Source: Parvibaculum sp963975745
GTDB taxonomy: Bacteria; Pseudomonadota; Alphaproteobacteria; Parvibaculales; Parvibaculaceae
Direction of reading: 5' to 3'
NCBI RefSeq assembly: GCF_963975745.1
Contig: NZ_CAXBIB010000001.1
Coordinates: 62,001-126,000, forward strand
Length of the DNA: 64,000 nucleotides
Shown: positions 17,419-24,894 of the stretch, one piece after another
How the letters are laid out: each line of letters starts with the position of its first letter
How positions within the stretch are numbered: the first letter of the stretch is position 1
The notes under the pieces: model-generated
Seen by the model: only the letters and a program-made list of their open reading frames with translations
Told to the model about the DNA's origin: nothing
Databases searched by the model: none
Translations under genes and position numbers: made by a program

Positions 17419-19119
17419 ATGCGTTTCCGGCGCCGGATATCCGGCATTCTGTCTTTGTGCGTCGGTTTCGCCGCGCTGGTCCTGCTGGCGGCCGCGCCGG
17501 CGGCTGCGGCGGGCGACGGTCTCTGGCGCATCACCAAGGAGCGCTGGGACGCGGCCGACGAAAAGGCCTGGGAGGATTTCGTCGCCGGCCTCGGTGCGGC
17601 CGATTGCTGGACCCTCGACGCGTGCCTGAAAAGCCCGGCCAATCCCTACCGTCACACCGATCCCCGCACGAAGTTCTATGCCGATTGCGCCGACATGCCC
17701 TATGTCCTGCGCGCCTATTTCGCCTGGAAGAACGGCCTGCCTTTCGCCTGGCAGTCGGCCATGCGCGCGGATGATGGTCCGGGAACGGATATTCGCTATT
17801 CGCTTGAGGGCAACACCATTGTCGCGCGCGATTCCGTGCCGCGCACGGCATCGGGCGTCCGCGCCGTGCCGATCCTGCACAACATCGTCAACTTCGTCTC
17901 GACCGCGATGTTCCGCCGCGACGCGACCATCGACGATCCGGTCATGTTCACCGACACCTATTCGCCGCGCCTCGACCGCGCCGCGATCCGTCCCGGCACC
18001 ATCGCCTATGACGTCAACGGTCATGCCTCGCTGGTCTGGCGCGTCGAATCCGGCGGCCGCATCCTGATCTTTTCCTCCCATCCCGATCATTCGCTGAGCC
18101 GCACCTTTCTGGGCAAGGAATTCCTGCGCACCGGCCCGCAACTCGGCTCGATCTTCCAGAAGTTCCGCCCGATCGAGGTGGTCGGTGCGAAGCGCGCGGC
18201 CAACGGCGCGCTGGTCGGCGGCCGCATCGTGCCGGTGATGAATGCCGATCTGGAGGATTTCTCGCTCGAACAATATGCCGGCAATCCGCCCGTCAATCCC
18301 TATGCCTGGGGCACCGCGCAATGGGTCTGGAACGGCGAGAGCATGGACTTCTACACCTATCTGCGCGCACGCATGTCGATCGGCGAACTCGAATACCATC
18401 CGGTCGTCGAACTGCGCGGCATGATGCAGTCGATCTGCTTCGACCTTCGCGCCCGCAAGCACGCGATCGAGATTTCAACCGCCCGCGGCATTCAGAACCA
18501 GGATCCGCCCCATCGCCTGCCGGACAACATCTATGGCACGCATGGCGTCTGGGAACTCTATTCGACGCCCTCGCGCGACGCGCGCCTGAAGACCGCCTTC
18601 AAGGAGATGTACGATCTGGTCGTCGATTTCATCAGGATGGACCTGGTCGATGCGCCGCGCCTCCACTACGAGGGCGACGACCTGCCGGGCGATCTGCTGG
18701 CGGCCTGGCACGAGCAGAACGGGCTTTGCCGCATCGACTATAAAAACTCCGCCGGCCGCACCGTCACGCTGACCGTCGACGACATCGTCGGCCGTCTCTA
18801 CGACCTCTCCTTCGATCCCTATCAATGCATCGAGCGCCGCTGGGGCGCCAGCGGTGAGGAACTCGCCACCTGCAACGACAGCGTCTTGAAGACCCGCTGG
18901 TACGAGGCCCAGCGTTTCCTGCGCAACCAGATCGACCGCACCTATGACGTCGATATGGGCTACACCATCGACGATCTGGAGCGCGGCCCCTGGGGCCCGC
19001 GCACCGGTCGGGGCGTCGTCGAGGGCCCCGAGATCGATGTGAAGGCTTATCTGGAGGGCCTGGTGGCCCGCCGTTCGGCGGCCGCGGCGGACATTGCGAA
19101 TCCGGTCGCAACCCCCTAA
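17419..19119 (+). CDS. Large secreted protein, possible Cys-His hydrolase fold
   Basis: A 566-aa protein from ATG 17419 with a twin-Arg-free signal peptide (MRFRRRISG, then a hydrophobic stretch to about residue 30, AAAAGDG). I do not recognise a named family. A candidate active-site pattern is visible: FYADCADMPYVLRAYFAWKNGLPF with C90, then DVNGHASLVWRV with H202 and a following beta-strand. Cys and His in this order and spacing resemble transglutaminase/NlpC-like folds, but no third residue can be fixed. There are several other cysteines, which may form disulfides. The start is chosen because it exposes the signal peptide; the RBS (GGTGG) is weak. It lies 60 bases before proS. Confidence 0.7.
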   Translation: MRFRRRISGILSLCVGFAALVLLAAAPAAAAGDGLWRITKERWDAADEKAWEDFVAGLGAADCWTLDACLKSPANPYRHTDPRTKFYADCADMPYVLRAYFAWKNGLPFAWQSAMRADDGPGTDIRYSLEGNTIVARDSVPRTASGVRAVPILHNIVNFVSTAMFRRDATIDDPVMFTDTYSPRLDRAAIRPGTIAYDVNGHASLVWRVESGGRILIFSSHPDHSLSRTFLGKEFLRTGPQLGSIFQKFRPIEVVGAKRAANGALVGGRIVPVMNADLEDFSLEQYAGNPPVNPYAWGTAQWVWNGESMDFYTYLRARMSIGELEYHPVVELRGMMQSICFDLRARKHAIEISTARGIQNQDPPHRLPDNIYGTHGVWELYSTPSRDARLKTAFKEMYDLVVDFIRMDLVDAPRLHYEGDDLPGDLLAAWHEQNGLCRIDYKNSAGRTVTLTVDDIVGRLYDLSFDPYQCIERRWGASGEELATCNDSVLKTRWYEAQRFLRNQIDRTYDVDMGYTIDDLERGPWGPRTGRGVVEGPEIDVKAYLEGLVARRSAAAADIANPVATP

Positions 19120-19182
19120 AACTTGGGCCAATCCGAAGCCTCGGCGGCCGCCGCAAGGCTGGTGCCCCGCGGTCAGGTGATC

Positions 19183-20502
19183 ATGCGCCTTTCAAGATAT
19201 TTTCTGCCCACCCTGAAGGAAAACCCCGCCGAGGCGCAAATTCCCTCGCACCGGCTGATGCTGCGCGCCGGCATGGTCCGCCAGACGGCGGCCGGCATCT
19301 ATGCCTGGCTCCCGCTCGGGCTGGCCGTTCTGCGCAGGATCGAGGCGATCGTCCGCGACGAGCAGGCGCGCGCCGGCGCCATCGAACTCCTGATGCCGAC
19401 CCTGCAATCGGCCGATCTCTGGCGCCAGTCGGGTCGCTACGACGCCTATGGCCCCGAAATGCTGCGCATCAGGGACCGTCACGAGCGCGACATGCTTTTC
19501 GGCCCCACCAACGAGGAGATGATCACCGACATCTTCAAGGGCGCCGTGAAATCCTATCGCGACCTGCCGCGCAACCTCTTCCACATCCAGTGGAAGTTCC
19601 GCGACGAGATCCGCCCGCGCTTCGGCGTCATGCGCGGCCGCGAATTCCTGATGAAGGACGGCTACTCCTTCGACATCGATGTCGAGGGCGCGCGCCGCGC
19701 CTATCGCAAGATGTTCGTCGCCTATCTGCGCTCCTTCGAGCGCATGGGCCTGAAGGCGATCCCGATGGCCGCCGATACCGGCCCCATCGGCGGCGACATG
19801 AGCCATGAATTCATCATCCTGGCCGAGACCGGCGAAAGCGCCGTCTTCTGCCACCGCGATCTGGTCGACATGGCCGTCCCCGGCGACGATATCGACTATG
19901 AGAGCGATCTCGAGCCCGTCATCCGCGCCCGCACCGATCTCTATGCGGCGACCGACGAGAAGCACGACGTCGCCCGCTTCGAGGCCGAGGTGCCGGCCGA
20001 CAAGCGTCTGGCGGCGCGCGGCATCGAGGTCGGCCACATCTTCTTCTTCGGCACGAAATATTCGGCCGCCATGGGCTGCGTCGTCGCCGGCCCCGATGGC
20101 AAGGAAGTCCCGGCCCAGATGGGCTCCTACGGCATCGGCGTCTCGCGCCTCGTTGGCGCCATTATCGAGGCGAGTCACGACGAAAACGGCATTGTCTGGC
20201 CGGAAGCGGTCGCGCCTTTCAAGGTCGGCCTGATCAATCTGAAATCGGGCGATGCCGACACCGACGCGGCCTGCGAGGACCTCTATGCGAAGCTCGCCAT
20301 GGCGGGCATCGACACGCTTTACGACGACACCGACGAACGGGCAGGGGCCAAATTTTCGAACATGGACCTGATCGGCCTGCCCTGGCAGCTGGTCGTCGGT
20401 CCGCGCGGCCTTAAATCCGGCGTAGTCGAGTTGAAGAATCGCGCCAGCGGCGAGCGCGCCGAACTGTCGCCCGAGGCGGCATTGGCCCGGATCGCTGGGT
20501 GA
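19183..20502 (+). CDS. proS: Prolyl-tRNA synthetase (short alphaproteobacterial type)
   Basis: ProS (439 aa) charges tRNA-Pro. Class II motifs are visible: motif 1 around HRLMLRAGMVRQTAAGIYAWLPLG, motif 2 FRDEIRPRFGVMRGREFLMKDGYSFD (about 142-167), and motif 3 in MGSYGIGVSRLVGAIIEASHDENGIVWP. The C-terminal anticodon-binding domain follows. The long editing insertion between motifs 2 and 3 found in the ~570-aa form is missing, as expected for alphaproteobacteria. ATG 19183 gives the usual MRLSRYFLPTLKENPAEAQIPSH start. Upstream in-frame ATG 19123 overlaps nothing but adds an unconserved leader. Confidence 0.96.
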   Translation: MRLSRYFLPTLKENPAEAQIPSHRLMLRAGMVRQTAAGIYAWLPLGLAVLRRIEAIVRDEQARAGAIELLMPTLQSADLWRQSGRYDAYGPEMLRIRDRHERDMLFGPTNEEMITDIFKGAVKSYRDLPRNLFHIQWKFRDEIRPRFGVMRGREFLMKDGYSFDIDVEGARRAYRKMFVAYLRSFERMGLKAIPMAADTGPIGGDMSHEFIILAETGESAVFCHRDLVDMAVPGDDIDYESDLEPVIRARTDLYAATDEKHDVARFEAEVPADKRLAARGIEVGHIFFFGTKYSAAMGCVVAGPDGKEVPAQMGSYGIGVSRLVGAIIEASHDENGIVWPEAVAPFKVGLINLKSGDADTDAACEDLYAKLAMAGIDTLYDDTDERAGAKFSNMDLIGLPWQLVVGPRGLKSGVVELKNRASGERAELSPEAALARIAG

Positions 20503-20562
20503 AAGCTGATAGAGGTTGAAACGAGACTGTTGAATGTAACCCGCAAGCCTTTCCATCTGGAC

Positions 20563-20722
20563 CACCCTCCCCCTGAGGGAGGGTCAAAATTTGCATCGCA
20601 AATTTTGGGGAGGGGTAAGCGAGGGAAACGGGAGGCGAGTCATCCGCCGATGGCGGAGACCCCTCCCCGAAATTTACTGCGCTGGCGCTCGCAAACTTCG
20701 ACCCTCGTTCAAGAGAAGGGTG
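20563..20722. repeat. REP-like repeat, copy B (inverted pair)
   Basis: The left unit (20563-20616) has arms CCCTCCCC/GGGAGGG and an inner hairpin CAAAATTTGC-ATC-GCAAATTTTG, where both arms differ from copy A in a compensating way. The right unit (20659-20722) is the reverse orientation and partly decayed (CGAAATTTAC against GCAAACTTCG). The pair fills most of the 259-bp proS-lolC gap; no promoter was recognised there. Confidence 0.85.
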
Positions 20723-20761
20723 CTGCCCTGAACTTCAGCCGGGCACAAGGCAGGATAGAAA

Positions 20762-22054
20762 ATGACTGACGCCTCTTATCCTCGCGAAGGAAGCCCCACC
20801 GGAAAAAGCCGCCCCTTCGGCGCCTTCGAATGGCTGCTGGCCATGCGCTATCTGCGCGCCCGCCGCCGCGAGGGTTTCATTTCGGTCATCGCCGGCTTCT
20901 CCTTTGCCGGCATCCTGCTCGGCGTCGCGACCCTGATCATCGTGATGTCGGTGATGAACGGTTTCCGCACCGAATTGCTGTCGAAAATTCTCGGCCTCAA
21001 CGGCCACATGTTCGTGCGCGGCGTCGGCACCCATGTGATGAACTATGACGACATGGCCGGCCGCATCGGCGAGATACCGGGCGTCGTCAGCGTCATGCCG
21101 CTGGTCGAGGGCCAGGTGATGGTATCGAGCCCGCAGAATGCCGGCGGTGCCATCGTCCGCGGCATGCGCGAACGCGACCTGAAGGGCCTGACGACCGTCT
21201 CGAGCAGCATTGTGGCCGGTTCGCTCGACGGGTTCGACGAGGGCGGCGTGGTCATCGGTTCGCGTCTCGCCCAGTCGCTGGGCCTGATCGTCGGCGACAG
21301 CATCACGCTGCTCTCGCCCCGCGGCGCCATCACGCCCTTCGGCACCGCGCCGCGCGTCGCTGCCTACGAAATCGTCGCCGTCTTCGAGATCGGCATGTCG
21401 GAATATGACGCGAGCTTCGTCTTCATGCCGCTCGATGAGGCGCGCAACTATTTCCGCACCTTCGAAGGCGTCAGCGCGCTCGAAATCCGCATCGACAATC
21501 CCGACCGCGTCAACGCGGTCGCGCCGGCTGTTCGCGCCGCCGCCGGAAATTGCTGCGACGTTCTGACCTGGCAGCAGACCAACCAGAGCTTCTTCAGCGC
21601 GCTGCAGGTCGAACGCAACGTGATGTTCCTGATCCTGACGCTGATCCTGATTGTCGCGTCGCTCAACATCGTCTCGGGCCTGATCATGCTGGTGAAGGAC
21701 AAGGGGCGCGACATCGCCGTTCTGCGCACCATGGGTGCCACCCGCGGCGCCGTCATGCGTGCCTTCTTCATCTCGGGCGCCTCCATCGGCGTTGCCGGCA
21801 CGCTGGCGGGCTTTGCGCTCGGCACGCTCTTCTGCCTCAACATCGAAACCCTGCGGCAATGGCTGTCGCGACTCTCCGGCACCGAGATCTTCTCGCCCGA
21901 AGTCTATTTCCTGAGCCGGATGCCGGCCGAGATCGACCCGGGCGAAGTCACGGCCGTCGTGCTGATGGCGCTTTTCCTCTCCTTCGCCGCGACGCTCTAT
22001 CCCGCCTGGCGTGCCGCCTCGCTCGATCCGGTGGAGGCGCTGCGCTATGAGTGA
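20762..22054 (+). CDS. lolC: Lipoprotein-releasing ABC transporter permease
   Basis: This 430-aa FtsX-like permease works with LolD to release lipoproteins from the inner membrane to LolA. Four hydrophobic segments are visible: one near residues 37-60 (FISVIAGFSFAGILLGVATLIIVMSV) and three in the C-terminal third. The large periplasmic domain lies between the first and second. MNGFRTELLSKILGLNGH after the first helix is a family hallmark. Alphaproteobacteria usually have one LolC/E-type permease forming a homodimer, so lolC and lolE cannot be separated by name. The last eight bases overlap the lolD start. Confidence 0.93.
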   Translation: MTDASYPREGSPTGKSRPFGAFEWLLAMRYLRARRREGFISVIAGFSFAGILLGVATLIIVMSVMNGFRTELLSKILGLNGHMFVRGVGTHVMNYDDMAGRIGEIPGVVSVMPLVEGQVMVSSPQNAGGAIVRGMRERDLKGLTTVSSSIVAGSLDGFDEGGVVIGSRLAQSLGLIVGDSITLLSPRGAITPFGTAPRVAAYEIVAVFEIGMSEYDASFVFMPLDEARNYFRTFEGVSALEIRIDNPDRVNAVAPAVRAAAGNCCDVLTWQQTNQSFFSALQVERNVMFLILTLILIVASLNIVSGLIMLVKDKGRDIAVLRTMGATRGAVMRAFFISGASIGVAGTLAGFALGTLFCLNIETLRQWLSRLSGTEIFSPEVYFLSRMPAEIDPGEVTAVVLMALFLSFAATLYPAWRAASLDPVEALRYE

Positions 22055-22757
22055 CGCCGTTCTGAGCCTCCGTTCGATCACCCGCACCTACAAGCAGGGC
22101 GAGGAGGTGCTGCGCATTTTCGCCGGCGCCGATCTCGATGTCTTCGCCGGCGAGATCGTCGCGCTGGTCGGCCCGTCCGGCTCCGGCAAGTCCTCGCTGC
22201 TCCACATTGCCGGCCTGCTCGAAGCGCCGGACGAAGGCGAAGTCTGGATTGGCGGCCACGAGGCCGTCCAGCTGTCGGATACGCGCCGCACCGCGATCCG
22301 TCGCGGCGAGATCGGCTTCGTCTACCAGTTCCACAATCTGCTGCCCGAATTCTCCGCGCTCGAAAACGTCGTCCTGCCGCAGATGATCGCCGGCGTGCCC
22401 CGCCGCCGCGCCGAAACCTTCGCGCGCGAATTGCTGGCGCGCATGGGTCTGGCTGATCGCGCCGTCCACCGTCCGGCCGAGCTCTCCGGCGGCGAGCAGC
22501 AGCGTGTCGCCATCGCCCGCGCGCTGGCCAATCGCCCGCGCATCCTGCTGGCCGACGAACCGACCGGCAATCTCGATCCGAAGACGGCGCGCATGGTCTT
22601 CGGCGAGCTGCTCGATATCTGCCGCAATCAGGGCGTCGCGGCGCTGATCGCCACCCACAATCTCGATCTGGCGAGCCACATGGACCGCATCGTCCTGCTC
22701 CATGAAGGCCGCCTCCATGAAGGCGCCGATCTGGCAGCCGCCTTCCAGAGCCTCTGA
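22047..22757 (+). CDS. lolD: Lipoprotein-releasing ABC transporter ATPase
   Basis: LolD (236 aa) powers lipoprotein release. Walker A GPSGSGKSS is at residues 42-50, the Q-loop region at YQFHNLLPEFSALENV, the ABC signature LSGGEQQRVAIARAL near 148-162, and Walker B ILLADEPTGNLD just after it. The switch histidine is in ATHNLDLA. The MacB/LolD-type QFHNLLPEF segment supports the assignment. ATG 22047 lies within the end of lolC, so translation is coupled. Confidence 0.95.
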   Translation: MSDAVLSLRSITRTYKQGEEVLRIFAGADLDVFAGEIVALVGPSGSGKSSLLHIAGLLEAPDEGEVWIGGHEAVQLSDTRRTAIRRGEIGFVYQFHNLLPEFSALENVVLPQMIAGVPRRRAETFARELLARMGLADRAVHRPAELSGGEQQRVAIARALANRPRILLADEPTGNLDPKTARMVFGELLDICRNQGVAALIATHNLDLASHMDRIVLLHEGRLHEGADLAAAFQSL

Positions 22758-22824
22758 ACGCCGCACACCGACTGGTCCATGCCCGTTCCCCCGCCGTACA
22801 AGGATCGAAGCGGAAGGTGAAGGC

Positions 22825-23244
22825 ATGCCGGAACGGGCGGAAACGAAAATCGCAAGCGGCGCGGGCGCTCCCGAGGCCACGGTCTATTTCGACGGTGCCT
22901 GTCCGCTTTGTCGCGCCGAGATTGCGCATTACGCGGCGCAAGAGGGCGCGGCGGCACTCTGCTTTCGCGATGTCGCGCATGCGCCGGGCCCGCTCGGTCC
23001 CGGCCTGACGCGCGAACAGGCCATGGCGCGTTTTCATGTGCGTAGCGCCGACGGCTCGCTTCTGTCGGGCGCGGCGGCCTTCGTCGCCATCTGGCGGCTC
23101 CTGCCGCGCTGGCGCTGGGCGGCGCGTCTGGCCGGCCTGCCGGGCGCGATGTGGCTGCTCGAAACCGGCTATCGTCTGTTCCTTCCGCTGCGGCCGTTTC
23201 TGTCATGGTGCGCCGGCCGGCTTGCGGGCCGGGTACGCAGATGA
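22825..23244 (+). CDS. DCC-family (DUF393) thiol-disulfide oxidoreductase
   Basis: A 139-aa protein of the DUF393/DCC family. The signature DGACPLCRAEI (about 23-33) has a CxxC redox pair as in thioredoxin-like proteins, and the downstream F-R-D-V motif is present as CFRDVAHA. A Leu/Trp-rich C-terminal half (FVAIWRLLPRWRWAARLAGLPG) is typical. The substrate is unknown for this family. GGAAGGTGAAGGC gives a good ribosome binding site before ATG 22825. Its stop overlaps the ATG of the SDR gene, which suggests that the two are co-translated. Confidence 0.85.
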   Translation: MPERAETKIASGAGAPEATVYFDGACPLCRAEIAHYAAQEGAAALCFRDVAHAPGPLGPGLTREQAMARFHVRSADGSLLSGAAAFVAIWRLLPRWRWAARLAGLPGAMWLLETGYRLFLPLRPFLSWCAGRLAGRVRR

Positions 23245-23954
23245 CCGCGCGGCCGGCCGCACCGCCGCCGAATGCAGTGGCGGTTGTTGTCGGTGCCGGC
23301 GGCGGTATCGGCGCCGCCTTGCTCGATCGGCTGCGCACCGAAGGGGCCTTTGCCCGCGTCATCGCTCTCGGCCGCCACACGGCGCCGCCGATCGATCTGC
23401 TGGACGAGACGAGCATCGCGGCGGCGACAGCCGAAATCGCCGCCGCCAGCGAATTGCGCCTGGTGATCGACGCGACCGGCTTCCTCCACGACGAAACCCG
23501 GCGGCCCGAAAAGAGCTGGCGCGAACTCGATCCGGCCGCGCTGGCCCATGCCTTCGCGGTCAATGCGATCGGACCGGCACTGCTGATGAAGCATCTGCTC
23601 CCGCTGCTGCCGCGCGAGGGGCGGGCGGTCTTCGCCACCCTGTCGGCACGGGTCGGCAGCATCGGCGACAACCGTCTGGGCGGCTGGTACGGCTACCGCG
23701 CCTCGAAGGCGGCGCTGAACCAGCTTCTGCGCACCGCCGCCGTCGAGCTGGCCCGCAAGCGCCCGGAGGCCCTTTGTGTCGCGCTCCATCCCGGCACGGT
23801 CGCGACCGGCCTGTCGGCGCCCTTCGCCGGCACCGGACGAGACATTCAGTCGCCGGCCGCCGCCGCCGCCCGCCTTCTGGCCGTGCTCGCTGCCTTGGGT
23901 CCGGAACAGTCCGGCGGCTTTTTCGACCATCATGGCAAGCCCGTCCCCTGGTAG
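23241..23954 (+). CDS. Short-chain dehydrogenase/reductase
   Basis: A 237-aa NAD(P)-dependent SDR. The cofactor loop GAGGGIG is at residues 18-24. The NAG-like strand appears as DATGFLHD and the catalytic set as S in TLSARVGSIGDN and Y/K in YGYRASKAALN (YxxxK). HPGTVATGLSAPFAG after the active site is the classical PG motif. The segment with a C-terminal FFDHHGKPVPW is typical of CsgA/cell-cell-signalling-like SDRs. The substrate is unknown. ATG 23241 overlaps the stop of the DCC gene; the upstream in-frame start at 23151 would run through that gene. Confidence 0.88.
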   Translation: MTARPAAPPPNAVAVVVGAGGGIGAALLDRLRTEGAFARVIALGRHTAPPIDLLDETSIAAATAEIAAASELRLVIDATGFLHDETRRPEKSWRELDPAALAHAFAVNAIGPALLMKHLLPLLPREGRAVFATLSARVGSIGDNRLGGWYGYRASKAALNQLLRTAAVELARKRPEALCVALHPGTVATGLSAPFAGTGRDIQSPAAAAARLLAVLAALGPEQSGGFFDHHGKPVPW

Positions 23955-23995
23955 CGCCGCCATCGGTTCGGCATGCATACGATTGCTGCAGTGCA

Positions 23996-24316
23996 ATGGC
24001 AAAAGACCCTTTCATCGAGTCGGGAAATCGGCTTAGCATCGTTGCGTGGGAGATAACGAGGGAGGGCGAATCCTTGAGGGGGGAGACGCAACAACTTGTC
24101 GCCGACGACATCCATGGCGCCTTTGCGGCCCTGGTTGATCGCGTGGCGCCGCTGGTACCCGCGGATGCGGGTCTGGCGACCTGGGGCTGGATTGCGGTCG
24201 CGGTGATGCTGTTTGCATATGCGCTGCTGCTTCATCCGGCGGGGCGCTCGGCGAAGGGGCCTTCCGCGGCCCGGCCGGTTCGCACGGCCTTCGGTCCCCG
24301 GCTCCAGCGCCGCTAG
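23996..24316 (+). CDS. Small membrane-anchored hypothetical protein
   Basis: A 106-aa protein with a soluble N-terminal part (MAKDPFIESGNRLSIVAWEITREGE) and one hydrophobic segment at about 68-88 (WGWIAVAVMLFAYALLLHP), followed by a basic tail with several Arg. I recognise no family. No strong SD precedes ATG 23996, so the start is provisional; the frame is open further upstream. It lies 41 bases after the SDR gene on the same strand. Base composition is like the neighbours. Confidence 0.55.
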   Translation: MAKDPFIESGNRLSIVAWEITREGESLRGETQQLVADDIHGAFAALVDRVAPLVPADAGLATWGWIAVAVMLFAYALLLHPAGRSAKGPSAARPVRTAFGPRLQRR

Positions 24317-24576
24317 GGCACGGTCGGCCGGAAGGCCGAAAACGGTCCCGTTGGAGCAAGCCGGTATCCATGCGCCGATGGCCCGCCCGTGGGTCGGCGT
24401 GTTTTGCGCCGGTCGCGGCTTGCGCGGGGCGCGGATTCTGTAACCCATCTCTCCGAACGCCTGTAGCCCATGTCCTCCGAACGGAGGTTGGACCGCCGCC
24501 GGCCAGTTGACAGGAAAGAACAAACAGGCAACTCTCCGGATGAGAACATTACATGAACTCATCTGGAGGGCGAGCG
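24317..24576. other. Intergenic region upstream of the 45-aa gene
   Basis: About 260 bases without a gene. It holds a hairpin TCGGCC-GGAA-GGCCGA at 24324-24339 without a U tract, two near-copies of CCCATNTCTCCGAACG-like sequence (about 24446-24481), and a perfect -35 hexamer TTGACA at 24507-24512. The expected -10 position has only AACTCT, so a sigma-70 promoter is doubtful. Confidence 0.4.
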
Positions 24577-24714
24577 ATGCGCGGATTGTGGAACCGGACA
24601 GTGGACAGCGAGGCCGGCGGCTGGCTTCAGGACGTGGCGGCGCTGGTGTCGGTCACCGCCTTCATCTGGGCGGCGGGCGCCTGGGTCGGCATTGCCGAAG
24701 CGCTGGTTGGCTGA
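24577..24714 (+). CDS. 45-aa single-pass membrane peptide
   Basis: A short gene with a strong ribosome binding site GGAGGG (24565-24570) six bases before its ATG. The product begins with MRGLWNRTVDSEAGGWLQ, followed by one hydrophobic segment of about 25 residues (VAALVSVTAFIWAAGAWVGIAEALVG) up to the C-terminus. This reads as a small inner-membrane protein. I recognise no family. It is bounded on the right by REP-like copy C and then dnaE. Codon choice is GC-rich at third positions like its neighbours, which supports it being real. Confidence 0.6.
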   Translation: MRGLWNRTVDSEAGGWLQDVAALVSVTAFIWAAGAWVGIAEALVG

Positions 24715-24730
24715 GGGGCGATCTCGCCTT

Positions 24731-24786
24731 CCCACCCGCCCCTGGGGGCGGGTCGAAATTTGCTCTCGCAAATTTCGGGACGGGGG
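24731..24786. repeat. REP-like two-hairpin repeat, copy C (single)
   Basis: The first hairpin here has arms ACCCGCCCC/GGGGCGGGT, where one T-A pair of copies A and B has become G-C. The second has CGAAATTTGC and GCAAATTTCG around a TCTC-type loop, followed by GGGACGGGGG. It lies between the 45-aa gene and dnaE. Confidence 0.85.
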
Positions 24787-24894
24787 CGCTGACTCGACGC
24801 TTGAGGGCTGCCAAGCAGGGGTTCTCCACAGCTTTGGCACGCCTCCGCCGTCCTCCCCGCGTGACTCTCCGGGCAGGGCGCCCGACAATGCCCC

